The translations under genes were made by a program, and so were the position numbers. Under the pieces are notes generated by a model. That model did not search any database. It was not told the DNA's origin and was given only the letters and a program-made list of their open reading frames with translations. 64,000 bases of DNA from Prorocentrum cordatum (Eukaryota > Sar > Dinophyceae > Prorocentrales > Prorocentraceae): contig CAUYUJ010022059.1 in NCBI GenBank assembly GCA_963575745.1, positions 486,323 through 550,322 on the forward strand, in the 5' to 3' direction. Below are positions 61,500 through 64,000 of the stretch, piece by piece; position 1 is the stretch's first letter; every line of letters begins with the position of its first letter.

Positions 61500-62220
61500 T
61501 AGTCAGCACCCTCAGCACCCTTCCTCCTCCTCCTCCCCCTTCCCCTTCCTCCTCCTGCAAAATCAGCGCCATCAAGTAAGTCTGTAGCCCACCATGTGCA
61601 ACTATAGAAGAAAACGGGCACACACACACGAGCCAAGTCAGGGGACTCCCTCCTGCCCTCCCCCCGCGGCGCCTGCCCCTCCCTGACCTCCATGCATACT
61701 GTCGACGACACCCTTGAAGTCCGTGTTTCCTGAGGCGGTGGGTGGTCGAAAGAGTTGGTTGGTTCCTGGGGGGCGGCCGCCGAGGAGGGCACGGAGTTCC
61801 TTACGCTTACGGTTTCGCATGCGGCGCTCACTGAATGCGAGCGCTTGCTCCGTCGTGCATCTCAGCAAACTCTCCTGTGCTAGGCACGACAGATTACAGG
61901 ACAACCGTGATATAGGACCCAGCACGCGTGGAGTTTGTGGCCGAAGTGCCCAGGTTATTTGAGGGCCCTCAGGACGCTAGGGTTCAGGCTCTCACCGACT
62001 AGCAGTACGAGGGCTTGCACTACTCCCTTTGCTAAGTTCTGCGTGCAACTCTGCTGGAACGGGTCGTTCGGCCAAGATCTGAGCAACAATGCAGCAACGA
62101 ATTTTATAATGAGCCAGCGCGCGCTGCATCTCATTGCAAGTGTGCTTGTCAAATTCCTGAATCCGGGTAGTGATGAATTGGGGCCGCCAGTCTTCAAAGC
62201 AAAAGGTTAGCATGAAAAAC
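61500..62220 (-). pseudogene. non-LTR element 3, 3' part after RNase H
   Basis: Minus-strand continuation of the RNase H remnant: FDKHTCNEMQRALAHYKIRC and AQILAERPVPAELHAELSKG (about 62030-62150), then weak frames (ACETVSVRNSVPSSAAAPQE, about 61770-61830). Stops and frame changes throughout. Confidence 0.5.
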
Positions 62221-62770
62221 TCGTTCGGTGACGCACGGCCGCCGGGTCACCTATGATTCCACTCGCACCACAATGTTTTAGATGACCGGCCTTGTCGTTC
62301 AAGAACTGTGCAGTGTGGGGCTCCACTTTCTGCCAGATCACGTACTGGGCAAATTGATCAAACATGAAGTGTGCCCTCAGGACCAGCCTGATGCTGTGCC
62401 TGGCCCGAGCCCGCCGTTGTACCGCGTTGGCGGCGTACTCGGAGTCATGCTCAAGGATGACCCGCGGCGCTCCCGGAGGAGAGGGTGACATCGAAAACCA
62501 ATGTGTCACATGATCACGAATCCGATCTTGAATCAAATATAGTGCAGCATTTTCGCCCGCGTTGATGCTGCGGTGGGCAGCCCCACGTAAGCACGGGTCA
62601 TTCGGGTCGAGGGCAGCGGGGGCGCATAAGTCTAGCAAGCCGGTCGGCGCCACGGCGGTCATTGTGAATCCCCAGCCAGAGACGAGTTTTTCCAGCGATA
62701 GTTCCGCTGAGCCGTCGCAAGAAAGTGTGTTTATTGTAGTGTCCTCCGGCCAGTGCCGCCGATCCGGGGG
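62207..62770 (-). pseudogene. non-LTR element 3, RNase H domain
   Basis: Ribonuclease H, which removes the RNA strand during reverse transcription. Minus-strand frame shows the four catalytic regions in order: LSCDGSAELS (first Asp, about 62712), SINAGENAALYLIQ (Glu, about 62556), VILEHDSEYAANAVQ (second Asp, about 62440) and VIWQKVEPHTAQFLNDKAGH (His/Asp, about 62330). It stays open to about 62207. All acidic positions appear filled, but the rest of the element is broken. Confidence 0.75.
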
Positions 62771-62861
62771 CGCTCCCGATGCGATCTGGTTGGTGGAAGG
62801 GGAGGTGGAGAAGTAGGTGAGGATGAGGCGGATGCGGAGGGAGGTGGAGGGAGGGATTGCC

Positions 62862-62935
62862 TCACGACGGCCCAAGACGGCCTAAGCAGCCCCCAAGAGG
62901 CTTCCAAGACGGCACAAGAGACCTCCAAGTGGACC
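62862..62935 (-). repeat. scrap of the CTTGGGCC satellite, reversed
   Basis: GACGGCCCAAGACGGCCTAA and CCAAGAGGCTTCCAAGACGG match the reverse complement of the 48.9-53.4-kb unit. Confidence 0.7.
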
Positions 62936-62939
62936 TCTC

Positions 62940-63577
62940 CTACCTACGACATCGCGAGCAGCCTCGGTTCCACGACGGAGCGTGAGCACACGGGCTTCGT
63001 TTCCTCACGTCCAGGGCTCCGCCCTGCAGATGTTCTCACAGGAGGCGCTTCTGGTCTCACAGCGCGCCTTGCGGCTCTGGACGTGGGGGTTGCGGCCCCT
63101 GCGGCACGCGGCGCCGGCACGGATTGTTGCGAGGCGATGCGATGTCGCAAGGTCGATCGGCTCGCGCCATATGCGCACGAGTTGGACGCGGCGGGCGTCG
63201 ACTACTGACTCATCACGTTCAGTTGCTTTGGGCGCCCGCATCCGCAGGCCCAGCAGCTCGTTTCGAGCTTGGCTCGCCGCGTGGCCCGGCGCAAGGGCAC
63301 CGAAGTGCACGTAGAGGAGCGCCGGATTTGGTGCCGGATCTCCATCGAAATTTGGAGGCGAGCGGTGCGAATGATCCGGCGCTGCCTGCCCAGCCACGCC
63401 CAGGAGGTCGCTGATGAGGACGATGCCTATCACGACCCAGACGTGGAATTCAGGCGCGGGCACCCTGGCAGCGTCGTCACCTGCGGGGTCGGCGTCCGCA
63501 GCCGCGCCCTCGGGTTAACCGAGGGCGCCGCCTCGGAGAAGCCGCGGCGCCACTGCAGCTTGTGCCGGGCCCTGTGA
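62940..63577 (+). pseudogene. non-LTR element 4, C-terminal region with one stop
   Basis: Reads SRPGLRPADVLTGGASGLTA, RLAALDVGVAAPAARGAGTD, CCEAMRCRKVDRLAPYAHEL, AAGVDY, then TGA 63206-63208, and continues in the same frame with ITFSCFGRPHPQAQQLVSSL, ARRVARRKGTEVHVEERRI and IEIWRRAVRMIRRCLPSHAQ. This is the conserved C-terminal segment of a dinoflagellate LINE protein as I recall it. CGA to TGA would explain the stop. Confidence 0.55.
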
Positions 63578-64000
63578 TCCCACCGCTTCGGGCCTCTCTC
63601 CTCTTGCCCCGCCCCTCCTCCCTCCCCCTCCTCCCTCTTCCTCGACTCCTCTCTCCCCCCATGCCGCGCTGATTGGGGTCGCTCTTTTAGCGCATTGTCA
63701 TTGCTTTTGGGGCCCGCCCAAAACAGTCACCCAAGGCCTTTGGTGACTGTTTTGGTCGCGCGGGCTTGGGCCTCGCAGCGGTGGCACAAGCCCTGCTGAA
63801 GGGACAGGATTTGTTCAATTTTGGGTGCACCGGCCTGTCCGCGATTTTAGGCGTCCTGTCTTCCTCTTCCTTCCCTCTTCCGCCTCCTCCTCCCCCTCCT
63901 CCCTGGCGCCCCCTGCGGTGCGTTCGGTGTATGAATGTAGAGCATCCGGACAAAAGTGCTCGCTCCCGCCTTGGCGCCGGTAGCAGTTTTGGAACGCTGG
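63578..64000. other. CT-rich tail with hairpin; no gene seen
   Basis: CCTCCTCCC tracts at about 63590-63660 and 63860-63905. Perfect 14-bp stem: CCAAAACAGTCACC (63718-63731) with GGTGACTGTTTTGG (63742-63755), loop CAAGGCCTTT, itself holding AAGGCCTT. Confidence 0.6.

Noticed and set aside
1-64000. CRISPR arrays, bacterial operons, Shine-Dalgarno sites, rho-independent terminators
   Set aside because: Repeats are tandem or palindromic without unique spacers, genes are intron-split, and the spliced leader shows a eukaryote.
1-64000. tRNA, rRNA or telomere (TTTAGGG) sequence
   Set aside because: None recognised by eye; a covariance-model scan would be decisive for tRNA and small RNAs.

Overview
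The window reads as nuclear DNA of a GC-rich dinoflagellate. The strongest evidence is at 29837-29858: an exact 22-nt copy of the dinoflagellate spliced leader (G form of its variable first base). Supporting evidence is that plus-strand genes are split by polypyrimidine or purine microsatellite introns whose donors are GT, GC or GA while acceptors are AG before G, and that decayed retroelements and long satellites fill most of the rest. A Prorocentrum-like source would fit the GC content, but that is inference.

Layout. 1-6.99 kb: a partial exon, an ~80-bp minisatellite, a 13-bp satellite that flips orientation at ~1655 to form a giant inverted array, a decayed LINE (endonuclease, reverse transcriptase, C-terminal tail) and the same ~80-bp minisatellite again. 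7.0-14.6 kb, minus strand: a decayed Copia-like polyprotein (N-terminal region, RING-H2-like finger, protease, Cys/His modules, integrase; no reverse transcriptase seen). 15-29.8 kb, plus strand: an intron-rich gene cluster. It holds a large dispersed-family protein with a transposase-like Asp/Asp/Glu layout (gene A), a second dispersed-family gene (gene B), a Pro/Ser/Thr-rich ORF and a four-exon cytosine-5 DNA methyltransferase (gene C). 29.78-38.9 kb, plus strand: a hairpin, the spliced-leader relict, a 25-nt G run, then a visibly less GC-rich block with a fairly intact non-LTR retrotransposon (ORF1, endonuclease, RT) followed by three more ORFs. 39.8-43.8 kb: a three-exon gene for a Cys-cluster/cupin-like protein (gene D). 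45.8-48.5 kb, minus strand: gag of a second Copia-like element. 48.9-53.4 kb: a higher-order satellite (~380-bp and ~1.53-kb periods). 53.4-59.9 kb: satellite fragments, a 1-kb (GAT)n block, a palindromic GCTC array and an 11-bp array. 59.9-61.4 kb: an Ala/Lys/Glu-rich gene in two frames (gene E). 61.5-63.6 kb: fragments of two more non-LTR elements, one with RNase H.

Most likely to matter: gene A, gene B and the methyltransferase lie in one orientation with the same intron style and phase-matched exons, and could form one multigene mobile cassette. Exon boundaries were read by eye from frame continuity and splice dinucleotides. Functions not tied to a named motif are inference.
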